Below, in pieces: positions 45,242-55,111 of a stretch of DNA of 64,000 nt. This DNA is from Cubamyces lactineus (Eukaryota; Basidiomycota; Agaricomycetes; Polyporales; Polyporaceae). Position numbers and translations under genes: made by a program. Location: NCBI GenBank assembly GCA_022376465.1, contig JACDTU010000011.1, positions 868,001-932,000 of the forward strand, read 5' to 3'. Below the pieces are notes generated by a model. That model saw only the letters and a list, made by a program, of their open reading frames with translations, searched no databases and was not told the DNA's origin. The stretch's first letter is position 1, and each line of letters starts with the position of its first letter.

Positions 45242-48220
45242 GACGTCTTCAGCAAGACCAAGGCCGACATCCTACCGGAGCATCGCCCCTACGACCTAAA
45301 GATCGACCTGGAAGAAGGGGCTACTCCGCCACTCGGACCTATCTACTCCCTCTCAAAACTTGAGCTCGACACGCTTCAGGAGTACATCGACGAGAACCTC
45401 CGATCGGGGTTCATACGTCCGTCCAACTCCCCCTGCGGAGCTCCTGTTCTCTTCGTCAAGAAGAAGGACGGATCTCTTCGCCTTTGCGTGGACTACCGGG
45501 GTTTGAATAAGATCACCCGGAAGGACCGCTATCCCCTTCCTCTCGTCTCGGACTTGCTGGACGCACCTCGGAAGGCCCGGATCTATACCAAAATCGACCT
45601 CCGTCACGCCTACAATCTAGTCCGCATAGCTCCCGGAGATGAGTGGAAGACCGCGTTTCGGACTCGCTATGGGTCCTTCGAATGGTTAGTCATGCCGTTC
45701 GGACTTTCTAACGCGCCCGCTGCCTTTCAGCGGTTCGTCAATGACATCTTCGCGGACATGCTCGATGTGTGCGTCATCGTCTACCTGGACGACATCCTCA
45801 TCTACTCCGACAACCCCGGGCAACACCGCAAGCACGTCAAAGAGGTACTCCGGCGACTCCGCAAGCACCGGCTTTATGCCCGCGCTGCCAAGTGCGAGTT
45901 CCACACCGACTCCGTCGAGTACCTCGGGTACATCCTCTCTCCCACCGGACTTACCATGGCGGAGTCGAAGGTTAAGGCGATCTTGGATTGGCCCGAACCC
46001 CGGAAGGTCCGCGACATACAGTCGTTCCTGGGGTTCGCGAACTTCTATCGACGGTTTATTCCAAACTACTCCGAGATCGTACTACCGCTGACCCGCTTAA
46101 CCCGCAAGTCCGTGCCTTGGCACTTCTCCGAGGAATGTCGGAGTTCGTTCAACGCTCTCAAGAAGGCGTTCACGACAGCTCCGGTACTACACCACTGGAT
46201 GCCCGACCGACCCCTCACCGTCGAGGCCGACGCCTCGGACTACGCCATCGCCGGCATTCTCTCCCTTACCACCGAGTCCGGTGAACTCCACCCCATTGCT
46301 TTCCACTCCCGCACCTTGACCGGCGCGGAGTTGAACTACGACACTCACGACAAGGAACTCCTCGCGATCTTCGAATGTTTCAAGACCTGGCGGCACTACC
46401 TCGAGGGTTCGGCAACTCCGATCGACGTTGTCACGGACCACAAGAACTTGGTATACTTCGCGACTACAAAGTTACTGACCCGCCGCCAAGCCCGATGGTC
46501 GGAGTTCCTCTCGCAGTTCAACCTTGTAGTCCGGTTCCGACCAGGTAAGCTTGGAGCGAAGCCCGACGCACTGACACGCCGTTGGGACGTCTACCCAAAA
46601 GAGGGGGGCAGTGACTACTCCGTCGTCAACCCACACAACTACCGACCGGTTTTCACCCAGGAGCAGCTCGCCGCGTCCCTCCGGGCTACCTACCTCCGAC
46701 CCCCCGTACTCTGAGCTTCCTTCATCCTCGACTCCGAACAACTCCTCTCGGACATCAAGTCCGCTCAAGCAACCCCGACTCCTGACCCCGAACTATCTGC
46801 CGCACTCAAGCTCGCCTCCGAAGGCAACTCCCGATGGTCCCGCGATGAAGACGGGCTACTCCGACTCTCAGGTCGAGTCTATGTCCCGAACTCCGGCGAC
46901 CTCCGCCTTCGCGTACTCCGAGCTTGTCACGACCATCCTACTGCCGGACACTGGGGACAGAACAAGACGCAAGCCCTGGTCCTGCGGGACTACGCCTGGC
47001 CCGGACTTCGACTCTTCGTCCGGGACTACTGTAAGTCCTGTACTACCTGTGCGCGAGCTAAAGTCCCCCGGCATCTCCCCTACGGTACTTTGAAGCAACT
47101 CCCGATCCCCGAGCGACCCTGGAACTCCATCTCCATGGACCTCATCGAGCAACTCCCGAACTCCGCTGGCTACACCGCGATCTTGGTGGTAGTCGACAGG
47201 CTCACTAAGCAAGGTATATTCATCCCTACCCACGACACGCTTACAGCCTCGGAGTTAGCGGACTTGTTCGTACTCCATGTGTTCTCCAAGCACAGAGTTC
47301 CCTCGCACGTTACCTCCGACCGGGGCTCGGAGTTCGTCTCTCACTTCTTCCGCTCCCTCGGTAAGGCCCTCGACATGCGCCTTCACTTCACCTCCGGTTA
47401 CCACCCGGAAGGCGACGGTCAAACCGAGCGGGTTAACCAGACCCTCGAGCAGTACCTCCGGATCTATTCGAACTACCAGCAGGACAACTGGTCCCAACTC
47501 CTTCCCTTGGCGGAGTTCGCGTATAACAATGCCCCGTCCGCAACTACCGGTATATCCCCGTTCTTCGCGAACAAGGGCTACAACCCCGCCATCTCCATCT
47601 ACCCCGAGCGGGACCTCACCTCCGCTCGAGCTCGCGACTACGCTGTCGACCTTGACGAACTTCACACCCAACTCCGACAGCAGATCTCCGAAGCCCAGGC
47701 CCGGTACCAAGTACAGGCAGACAAGCACCATCTACCCGCGCCGGACTTCAAGGTCGGAGATCAGGTCTATGTCCGAGCTCAGCACATCCGGACTACACGT
47801 CCTTCCAAAAAGTTGTCCGAGAAGTTCTTAGGTCCGTTCACTATCATCGCGCAGGTCGGAACTCACTCCTTCACCCTCCGACTACCGGACTCTATGCGCG
47901 CGGTACACCCCGTCTTCCATGTCTCACAACTCGAGCCTGCAACTCCGAACACCATCCCCGGCCGTGTCCAAACTCCGCCACCTCCGATCCTGGTGGACGG
48001 AGAACCGGAGTACGAGATTTCGGAGATCCTCGACTCCAAGATCGACCGCCGGCGTCGGAGTTGTCAACTCCTGTACCTAGTCCGATGGGCAGGCTACGAA
48101 GGTACGGACGAAGAAACTTCATGGATCTTAGCCACGGAGCTCGGACATGCCCAGGAGCTAGTCTCGGACTTCCACGCAGCTTACCCGGACAAGCCCGGAC
48201 CTCTTGCTAAGTTGTCTTGA
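45242..48220 (+). pseudogene. pol: pol part 2 of outer element (RT, RNase H, integrase, chromodomain) with in-frame TGA
   Basis: Continues the frame broken at 36341. RT with [20 protein letters not shown] and YLDDILIYS; RNase H with [14 protein letters not shown] and DKELLAIFE; a TGA at 46712-46714 (CTC TGA GCT, where CTC CGA GCT is the expected form, a CpG-to-TpG change) interrupts the frame; the same frame then gives the integrase zinc finger CHDHPTAGHWG...CKSCTTCARAK, the DDE residues in SMDLIEQL, TSDRGSEF and GDGQTERVNQ, the LGPFTII module, and the C-terminal chromodomain EYEISEILDSK...LLYLVRWAGY. Ends at 48220. Without the insertion and the TGA it would be a complete chromoviral pol. Confidence 0.92.
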
Positions 48221-48557
48221 GATACACACGCGGAGTTCTCACCAACAGATTTCTCTATACTACTCCGCACTCGGACTACAAATTGCTACCTACGATGTCC
48301 GAGGTCCATAGTCCGTACTCCGCCCTACTCCGCCATGTCCATGTCCGCCGGGTCCTCCGGCCCCTTTCCCTCCTTTGCGCCCTCGCCCTGCTCCTCCTCC
48401 ACCTCACCGGACTTGCCCCGTGCGGACTTGTCCGCCAACCCCGTCCCACTCTCCTCCTCCTCCCAGTCCGACCCAGCCACACCCGCCCGCTCCAGCGCAT
48501 CCGCGATCGCGTCCTCCTTGTCCTGCGAGGTGATCTCCAGGATCTCCCGCCACCAGT

Positions 48558-49230
48558 CCCCGTGCCAACAACATGTCACCACCTTGCAATTGCCAGGCAA
48601 GGTGCTGCAATTTCCCTTGCTAGAACAAGGCCGGAAGTTGCAAGGGATGACATGTCACCACAAGGCTGCCAGAAAGCGAAAAATGCGACATAATGCAAAG
48701 GTGGCACCAGCAGGAATTGAACCCGGAACCTCAGAAGTTCCCGGGAGTCTCCTCCAGCAGCATTAACCACTGCACCATGGGGCTGTTACTAACCCTTACT
48801 TCTAATTCCAATATATCACCGCTTTTCCACTGCTTTAGACCTTCATTGCTGCTACATTGATATACAAAGAAGCATAGATACAGATTCTTTGAACGCATTT
48901 TTGATGTTTTATCAAGAGATATAGATGTTCTTTCCACATATATGGTATATAGAATGAAGCAAAAAGCGGTGATATATTGGAATTAGAAGTAAGGATTAGT
49001 AACAGCCCCATGGTGCAGTGGTTAATGCTGCTGGAGGAGACTCCCGGGAACTTCTGAGGTTCCGGGTTCAATTCCTGCTGGTGCCACCTTTGCATTATGT
49101 CGCATTTTTCGCTTTCTGGCAGCCTTGTGGTGACATGTCATCCCTTGCAACTTCCGGCCTTGTTCTAGCAAGGGAAATTGCAGCACCTTGCCTGGCAATT
49201 GCAAGGTGGTGACATGTTGTTGGCACGGGG
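48558..49230. mobile_element. 673-bp foldback element with 269-bp arms and tRNA-like boxes
   Basis: Arms 48558-48826 and 48962-49230 are inverted copies differing at about one position; the spacer is 135 bp. Tips read CCCCGTGCCAACAAC. Each arm holds a tRNA-like unit; in the right arm (plus strand) an A-box-like TGGTGCAGTGGTTAATG near 49010 and a B box GGGTTCAATTCC near 49064. Excision of exactly this length restores the antisense gene frame. No target duplication was evident. It could be two head-to-head SINEs or a true foldback transposon. Confidence 0.8.
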
Positions 49231-49789
49231 TCGCCTCCTCCCGCAGCATAGTGCCGAACTCCGTCGCGAGTTCGGACTTGACCGCGTCGCGGACGGCCTC
49301 GCCGATGGCGGATTTCAGCTCCTTCCGCACGATCTTGGCGATGGCGTCGCCAAGACCCCGGACCTCCTCCCGCATCATCTCCTCCCGCTGCTCCTCCTCG
49401 TCGACCAGCAGGTCGATGACCCGCCCCGCGGTGCGCCGGTTGCGCTGCACCGCGACGAGCAGGTGCTCGAGGAGCTCCCGGTCGGAGAGCTTCTCCGGGT
49501 CGTCGGACCACCGGAGGTCGGACTTCCCAACCTCCGGAAGTCCGGAGCTCGCGGACATCCGGGGGCCCGTCGACGAGCCCGCAAGGCTCGGGCCCCGGGC
49601 TACGACCGTGTGCGCTGGTGGGTTAACTCCGGGCGGTGCTATGAATGTCCATCGGACCTCACCTGGATGCAGCGGCTTCTCCGCCGTCTTCTCCTTCTCC
49701 TTCTCCTTTCCCTTGCCCTTGTCCGCCCGCACCTTCTCCGAACTCCGTACTCCGGTGGGCGCGGGGGTCTCGAACCCGTCGTCGTCAAC

Positions 49790-50301
49790 TGTGAGAGACC
49801 GTGCCCGGACAATAACACAATCTAACAACTGGGCCAAAAGGCCACTATGCTGAGGTTATCAGCATAGTTATCCGGATCTATATAAGCAGTTCCTAATGCC
49901 ATGACATGCCATTCCAGCACGGATCATGACAGTGCCCCCCCTTTAGGCACCAAGCCCTCGAAGGTGCTAGCCTGACATGTCAAACCAGGGTTCTCCAGGC
50001 CCTGGGGCTAGCTTAACCTTCTAGGACCCAGGAATGCTTTTTATAGCAGACCCCCAGAGGTTTCCCAAGCCTCTGTAAGCCACTAGTCTGGGGCCCTGTG
50101 GTGCGGAACAGAATGCAACCACCAGGGTTTGAACCAGTGACCTGGGAACCTCAGCATACTGTGAGAGACCGTGCCCGGACAATAACACAATCTAACAACT
50201 GGGCCAAAAGGCCACTATGCTGAGGTTATCAGCATAGTTATCCGGATCTATATAAGCAGTTCCTAATGCCATGACATGCCATTCCAGCACGGATCATGAC
50301 A
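49790..50301 (-). mobile_element. TRIM: miniature LTR retrotransposon, 512 bp, identical 142-bp LTRs, self-priming PBS
   Basis: LTRs 49790-49931 and 50160-50301 are identical; TCAAC flanks both sides (49785-49789, 50302-50306). On the minus strand the LTR contains a TATA box (TATATAG), about 27 nt later AACCTCAGCATA, and the sequence just inside the LTR, TATGCTGAGGTT, is its exact 12-nt complement. A purine tract AAAGGGGGGG precedes the other LTR. The 228-bp interior has no ORF but includes a B-box-like GGTTCAAACCC. It must move with proteins of another element. Confidence 0.88.
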
Positions 50302-51151
50302 TCAACGACGATGGCGGCGGACTTGACCTTCTTGCGCTGCAGGCTTGGGGCCTCCTCCTTGCGCGCGATTCGGGCTTGGATGTCCGCGGGAAGTCCGCGA
50401 GCCCTAACGCACGCGCGCGACCGGGCCTTCTGGCACTGGACGCAGCTCGACGTCCTCTTCCCCGCGCGGAACCGGCACGCGATCTGTTTCGCCGCGCACC
50501 GGTCGCACTTCGTCCTGTGGAACTCCGTTAGCCTGAACCCCGCACTCCGTACCCCGACCGGACTTACCGCGGGACCAACAACTCCGCATCGTCCTCTTCC
50601 TCCTCCGACTCCGGTTCGTCGTCCTCCGCGGGACGCTTGCTCCCCCGCGCGGAAGTCCCGGCCTTCGCAAGGGCAGCCTGGCGAATCAACGCCGCTGCCT
50701 TCTGCGCGGCCTCGTACTCCGCGCGCTCCTTCTCCTCCCGCGCTCGCTCCTCCTCCCGCTTTCGCTCTTCCTCCGCCCTTCGTGCCCTGTATACTACCGT
50801 TAGTCCGAACTCCGTACCCCAAACTCCGACAACCTCGGTACTTACGCCTCGGCTGCTGCGGCCTCCTCTGCCGCCGCCTTCATCCGGAGTTGCGCGAGGT
50901 GCGCCTCCAGAGCCTGGATGTTGTCGAGAGTTGAAGACATTGGTGGTGGTGGTGGTGGTGGTAGCTGAGAGAGAGCGAGGAAGAACTGGCTAAGTCTCAC
51001 CCCCATCTTATATACACCTTTCTTCATCGATTCTGACCCTGCCCCGATTCTTGATCTCCGTCCCCTGGACTTATCGGATTACCTTTTTTGGGCAGACTTC
51101 CATTTCCCTTCACTATAGGCCCTCAAGGGTTCGGGCCTAGGGGGGAGGCAC

Positions 51152-51824
51152 TGTTACGCTCCGTGCTGTAACCCCGAAGTCCGATCCCCGAACCCCCGTA
51201 CTCCGCTCCTTACCCCGCACTACGTACTCCACTTCCCCATACTCCGCTCTTCCGTACCCCGTACCCCCGGCTCCGTTCTCCGTACTCCGCACTTCGTACT
51301 CCGTACTTCGGACTTCCCCCCGACCCCATGACTTACATGTCTCAGATAACCCCTCATGGCGCTACCTACATGAGGCTTTTGCTTACTGAGCTATCTACGT
51401 TATCTTACCCTTGGCAAGTTACTTCGTACTTTCGTTCTCCTCTTTCCTATCACGTACATCTCTTATTGTTTCTATCGGGTTTCTGACTTAGTATAAATAC
51501 TGCCCCGGAATGTAGTAGCTACTCAGTTCGGAAATCTCGTTAACCTTGAACACTCGCCTTTTTGGACTTCTAGTCCGTACTCTGACACTCACCCCCGACC
51601 CCCTAGTCCGACCAACCTTCGTTCCCAAGTCCGACCTCCGTCCTGTCAAGTCCGAACTCCGTAGTCCGCAAATAGAGGACACCGAGTCGGAACCCGTGCG
51701 TTACCAATAGTTTCACGAAAGTCCTCACCCCAGTGCTAGTCCGACCTCCGGTCGTACTCTGACCCCGAACTCCGTCCAAGCCCCGACCACCGGAGTTATA
51801 CCCCCGGACGGCACAGACCTAACA
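51152..51824 (+). repeat. 3' LTR of outer element
   Basis: 673 bp, partner of 33431-34101, followed by CTCAG. Preceded by the polypurine tract AGGGGGGAGG (about 51139-51148). Differs from the 5' LTR by a 2-bp indel and roughly a dozen substitutions, most of them CpG/TpG or CpG/CpA. Confidence 0.95.
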
Positions 51825-51931
51825 CTCAGTTGGATTTGGTTCCGTGAACCTTGCGTCATCCTGCTCATCGTTCTACGCTGATCAACGATGCAGGTATAGT
51901 CTATAAAACATGTATGATCATTCTACACTGA

Positions 51932-52310
51932 TCAACGACGCAGTTTCGGTGCTTGTTCTTTTACCCGTTCGAATGTCAGTGTAGCCGGTGGACAACCGGC
52001 TTCCAGCAGCTCGATAAAATCGGGGTCTTCAATATTGGAGCGATCCTTGAGCATTTGAGCGGTCCTATACATGAGTTAGATAACATCCAATAGATGCCGA
52101 AGGGCTTTCACTTACAAAGTATACTTGTACCCCCACCATCCCTTGAAGGCTGCCGGACGGGGAATTCAGAGTTGCTGAATATCTCCTTCGCCCCTCCCGC
52201 TAACCCGTTTGAAAACGAACACCGCGCCGTCCAAGTTTGGGATCCAGACAAAGCCGATCATAATCAACGCCTATTACATTTTCAATAATCCTGGTCAAAG
52301 GCGAGCTTAC
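51932..52310 (-). pseudogene. 3' remnant of an unidentified host gene, cut by SINE copy 2
   Basis: On the minus strand the last exon reads TAQMLKDRSNIEDPDFIELL followed by EAGCPPATLTFERVKEQAPK and a TGA at 51932-51934. Upstream, another coding-like stretch (IGFVWIPNLDGAVFVFKR; AAFKGWWGYKYTF) ends at the SINE at 52322, and an in-frame stop occurs within it. The coding look of the last exon is good, but I do not recognise the protein. The outer element is inserted about 100 bp beyond its stop. Confidence 0.5.
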
Positions 52311-52321
52311 AAAAAAGCCAA

Positions 52322-52588
52322 GGTGGTACAGCGGTATCGCTGGCCACCTCGCATGTACTATGCTCGGGGTTCAATCCTGAGCGGAGCCGTTTTGTCGAAA
52401 ATGTACTGACTTGCGTTCGCAGTATCCGAGCATGCAACCGTCGGCAGGGTACTTGCAACCATGGTCGCAACCCACTCCGTCGGACATGGGCGTGCTCGCG
52501 GCAGGGTCCTCTTTGACGCCGGACTTGCATCCGGTCGCAACTCCTCGCCGTCTAATAGACGGGAGGGTTGCAACCCAAGTACTGAAGT
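52322..52588 (+). mobile_element. tRNA-derived SINE-like element, copy 2
   Basis: Plus-strand copy of the element at 31443-31782: A-box-like TGGTACAGCGGTATCGCTGG near 52324, B box GGTTCAATCC at 52369-52378, body with GGTTGCAACC motifs, and the shared tail GTCTAATAGACGG then GGGTTGCAACCC and ACTGAA. Shorter in the middle than copy 1. Ends approximate. Confidence 0.7.
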
Positions 52589-52936
52589 CGCTCGGTTTAC
52601 CGTGCTCTCGTATCGCTCTGAAAGGATTACCTCTCGGATCACCTCATTATAACAGATGCAGAAGCCCATAGGCCTATATGTATGACAGTACTGACTACTG
52701 GGTAATATCAGGAGCCGGAGTAAGTAGTACCCTGTAGTACCGTCTAAAGCTATTTCGAGAATAGAGATCAGATCGGGCGTGGCGGTTTCCAAACTTTGCA
52801 ATGCATATGACTCAACTATCCTTAGCTACTTATCGGTGCCTCGTTCTCAGGCGATTATGAATAAGTGCCCGTCTTGACTCGCAACTTGATCCTACACCGG
52901 ATTTCAGAGAACGCTTACAGGCCCCACCCATTCCAG
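52589..52936. other. upstream region of P450
   Basis: About 350 bp between the SINE and the P450 start codon; it must hold the P450 promoter. The SINE therefore lies within 350 bp of the start codon. No other feature seen. Confidence 0.4.
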
Positions 52937-54675
52937 ATGATATTGCAAACATTGCAGGTAGCGGGATGCCTCCTGTTGACGGTATTGCTGTACCGCCTGC
53001 TATTCGCCCCGCTCGCACGCCTTCCAGGACCAAAGCTATGTGCCGTTACGCGCCTTCCTCTCATGTACCGTGAAGTCACGGGGGGAAGGCGTATGTGGAT
53101 ACATCAGCTGCACATGCGCTATGGCCCCGTAGTACGTGTAGCACCGGACGAGGTCTCGTTCGCGACCCGTGAGGCCGCGAAAGAGATCTACACGTCGGGG
53201 GGGAGTGGATACGACAAGTCGTCGTTCTACTCGTTGTTTGGAAACTTTGACACGCCGTAAGCTCGATCGCTTGATATATGCATCATCAACACATTCTAAG
53301 CACTACAGTTAACAGGAATATGTTCTCTACCTTGGAGCGTAACAAGGTACGTCGCCACTCATGGGCATGGGTCGCAATATCTCACCGTATAGACTATACA
53401 TTATCCCGGCGCTGTCACAGCACGCTGATAAGAAGAAACGCTTCGCAGAGAGGTACAACAAGGTGCAGGTCATGCGCCCGGAAGCCTCATCTGTGGTCCA
53501 AGAGCACGCCGAGGCTTTCCTGTCGAAATGCGCAGAAAGCGTTGGCCGCGGTGTCGACGTCTATGTACGATATTCCCTCGATTCAGCATGCGGACCAACG
53601 CGATGGCTCAAAACGTACATCCATAGGCCCTACTTCACTGTTATGCCTTGGACGGAATCACAGGGCACCTCTTCCACCCTCATGGCACCCACTCTATCAC
53701 CGACCCAAACGACCTCGCGATCATGAAGGAGTTGTCCTACTCGACCTCGCTGAAGAGTAAAGCTGTCCTCATGTATCATCTTCTATACCTGGCTGACGTC
53801 CGCCGTAGAACAATACTTCCAGCACTACTTCCCGCGCCTCTCCGCGCTAGTCGGGAAGATCTCCAGCCTCAGACAACGACGCTCAGACGGCCTCGTCACA
53901 CAGTACGTCCTCAAGACCGTCCGCGAAGCGACAGTCGCGCCGCACACGGTCCTGCACAAGCTCCGCACGTACGAATCCGAAGACGACGATCACAAAGCCG
54001 CCGCGTCCGAGTGCATGGACCATCTCGTCGCCGGGATAGACACGACGGGGGACGGCCTGTGTTTTCTCATGCACCACCTCTCGCTACCGGAACAGCAGCA
54101 CATCCAAGAACGCCTGCACGCGGAGCTCGTGGCCAACCCCTCGACTCCGCTCGACGACCTGCCGTACCTCGACGCTGTTGTCAAAGAAGGGCTGCGGGTG
54201 TTCAGCCCGATCCCGATGAGCTTCCCTAGAGTCGTGCCCAAGGGCGGGAGGGTCGTCGACGGAGTGTGGCTTCCCGGCGGGACGATCGTGAGCTGCCAGC
54301 CACACACCTTGCACCGGCTCGACACGACGGTGTTCCCGCTCCCAGATGAGTTCCGCCCGGAGCGGTGGCTGCAGCCGGAGGGCGCCGTAGAGAGGAACCA
54401 GCTGTTCTTCGCCTTCGCTGCTGGAGGAAGAGGGTGCATCGGGAAGAAGTTAGCCTTTTCCACGTCTGCGTGATATGTCATCTGATATACCTGACTCACT
54501 ATGCAGCTTGGCACTCCTTGAGATGAAGGTGTTGCTGAAGGCGGTTTACTCGACCTACCGAACGCGTATCGCCCCGGAAATGGCGGCCTCGATGGAGATG
54601 GACGATCAGATCATCTCTTCGCGCCCGAAAGGACAGAAGTGCCTAGTGGTATTTGAGCAAATTGCTTCTGATTGA
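52937..54675 (+). CDS. cytochrome P450, membrane-anchored
   Basis: ATG 52937 starts MILQTLQVAGCLLLTVLLYR, an anchor helix, then LARLPGPKLCAVTRLPLMYR and RYGPVVRVAPDEVSFATREA. Exons then join in frame: FGNFDTP-NMFSTLERNK-HADKKKRFAERYNK, VDVY-ALLHCYALDGITGHLF, QYFQHYFPRLSALVGKISSL. The I-helix is HLVAGIDTTGDGLCFLMHHL, the ExxR is VVKEGLRVFSPIPM, PERF-like FRPERWLQPEG, and the heme loop FAAGGRGCIGKKLAF with the Cys ligand; the last exon runs LALLEMKVLLKAVY to VFEQIASD. No disabling change was found. It resembles fungal P450s of the CYP548/benzoate-hydroxylase-like style, but I do not assign a family. It stands alone next to the transposon nest. Confidence 0.88.
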
Positions 54676-55111
54676 AGAGCCCACCTGCATGGGCTGTCAT
54701 ACATGCTATGGTACAAGGGGCGATGCGAAGGAGCGAGAGGTTTGATTTAGCGCCGTCAGTGAGACTGACGTAGGAGAAAAGAGTGGAGGAGAGAGGGGGG
54801 AAACATTGCTACGTGCACATTAATGTACGCCTTAGATACTGGTACCGTACAATCGTACAGGGCAAGAGGATCATCATCGCGAGGATTTCGCGTTATGGAG
54901 ACGTGGAGATGCATAGTGGGGTGTGACAATGAGGGTACGGATGCATTCGGAATGGGACAAAAGGCACGGGAATAACAGGCGAGTGAACGGCAGAGGGTAT
55001 CGGAAGGAAGTATGTGACCTTGGACTATTTACCAGGAGAGGGAGAGAGAACGCCCAATGATGAACAGATACGAAGATAATAGACCAACTATTGTCAACTT
55101 TCGACCAGTTG
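54676..55111. other. intergenic region between convergent genes
   Basis: About 435 bp containing the 3' ends of the P450 (plus) and the kinase (minus). Nothing else seen. Confidence 0.4.

Larger units (their letters stand above)
36337..45246 (-). mobile_element. inner Ty3/Gypsy chromovirus with four ORFs (target duplication GACGT)
   Basis: 8,900-bp LTR retrotransposon (36342-45241) on the minus strand, inserted in the outer pol. LTRs are both 542 bp and differ at only two positions, so insertion is recent. The 5-bp GACGT flanks it on both sides. In transcript order: right LTR, self-priming PBS, ORF1 (no AUG), gag, -1 frameshift site, pol (protease, RT, RNase H, integrase, chromodomain), ORF4, polypurine tract, left LTR. 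No disabling mutation was seen, so it may be an autonomous, recently active copy. Confidence 0.95.
48325..50940 (-). pseudogene. antisense, intron-containing Zn2Cys6-like gene inside the outer element, interrupted by two insertions
   Basis: Coded opposite to the element between pol and the 3' LTR. ATG 50940 gives MSSTLDNIQALEAHLAQLRM and an Ala/Glu coiled coil; intron 1 (50787-50845, GTAAGT..TACAG) and intron 2 (50515-50567, GTAAGT..CACAG) join in frame. Exon 2 is a Glu/Arg/Lys coiled coil ending DDEPESEEEDD. Exon 3 encodes CDRCAAKQIAC, 10 residues, then CVQCQKARSRAC: C-x2-C-x6-C-x10-C-x2-C-x7-C, the spacing of a fungal Zn2Cys6 binuclear cluster. The frame continues through a TRIM (49790-50301, target duplication TCAAC) into DDDGFETPAP, a basic KGKEKEKEK stretch and a helical region (ELLEHLLVAVQRNRRTAGRV, GDAIAKIVRKELKSAIGEA), and through a foldback element into DWWREILEITSQDKEDAIAD and an acidic end DPADMDMAE. 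Removing both inserts restores one frame. It was intact before the insertions. Confidence 0.75.
33426..51829 (+). mobile_element. outer Ty3/Gypsy chromovirus, nested and inactivated (target duplication CTCAG)
   Basis: LTR retrotransposon running 33431-51824 on the plus strand. LTRs of 671 and 673 bp begin TGTTACGC and end CCTAACA; the 5-bp sequence CTCAG flanks both sides, proving integrase-mediated insertion. Order: LTR, self-priming PBS, gag, -1 frameshift site, protease, [inner element], RT, RNase H, integrase, chromodomain, antisense Zn2Cys6-like gene, polypurine tract AGGGGGGAGG, LTR. Removing the three inserts leaves about 8.3 kb. It is dead: pol is split by the inner element and also carries an in-frame TGA. 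LTRs differ at about 2 percent, so it is older than its inserts. Confidence 0.95.

Noticed and set aside
49010..49088. tRNA gene in the foldback arm
   Set aside because: A- and B-box-like motifs are present but the acceptor stem does not pair and the same unit occurs in both arms of a repeat, so it is a tRNA-derived mobile sequence rather than a functional tRNA.
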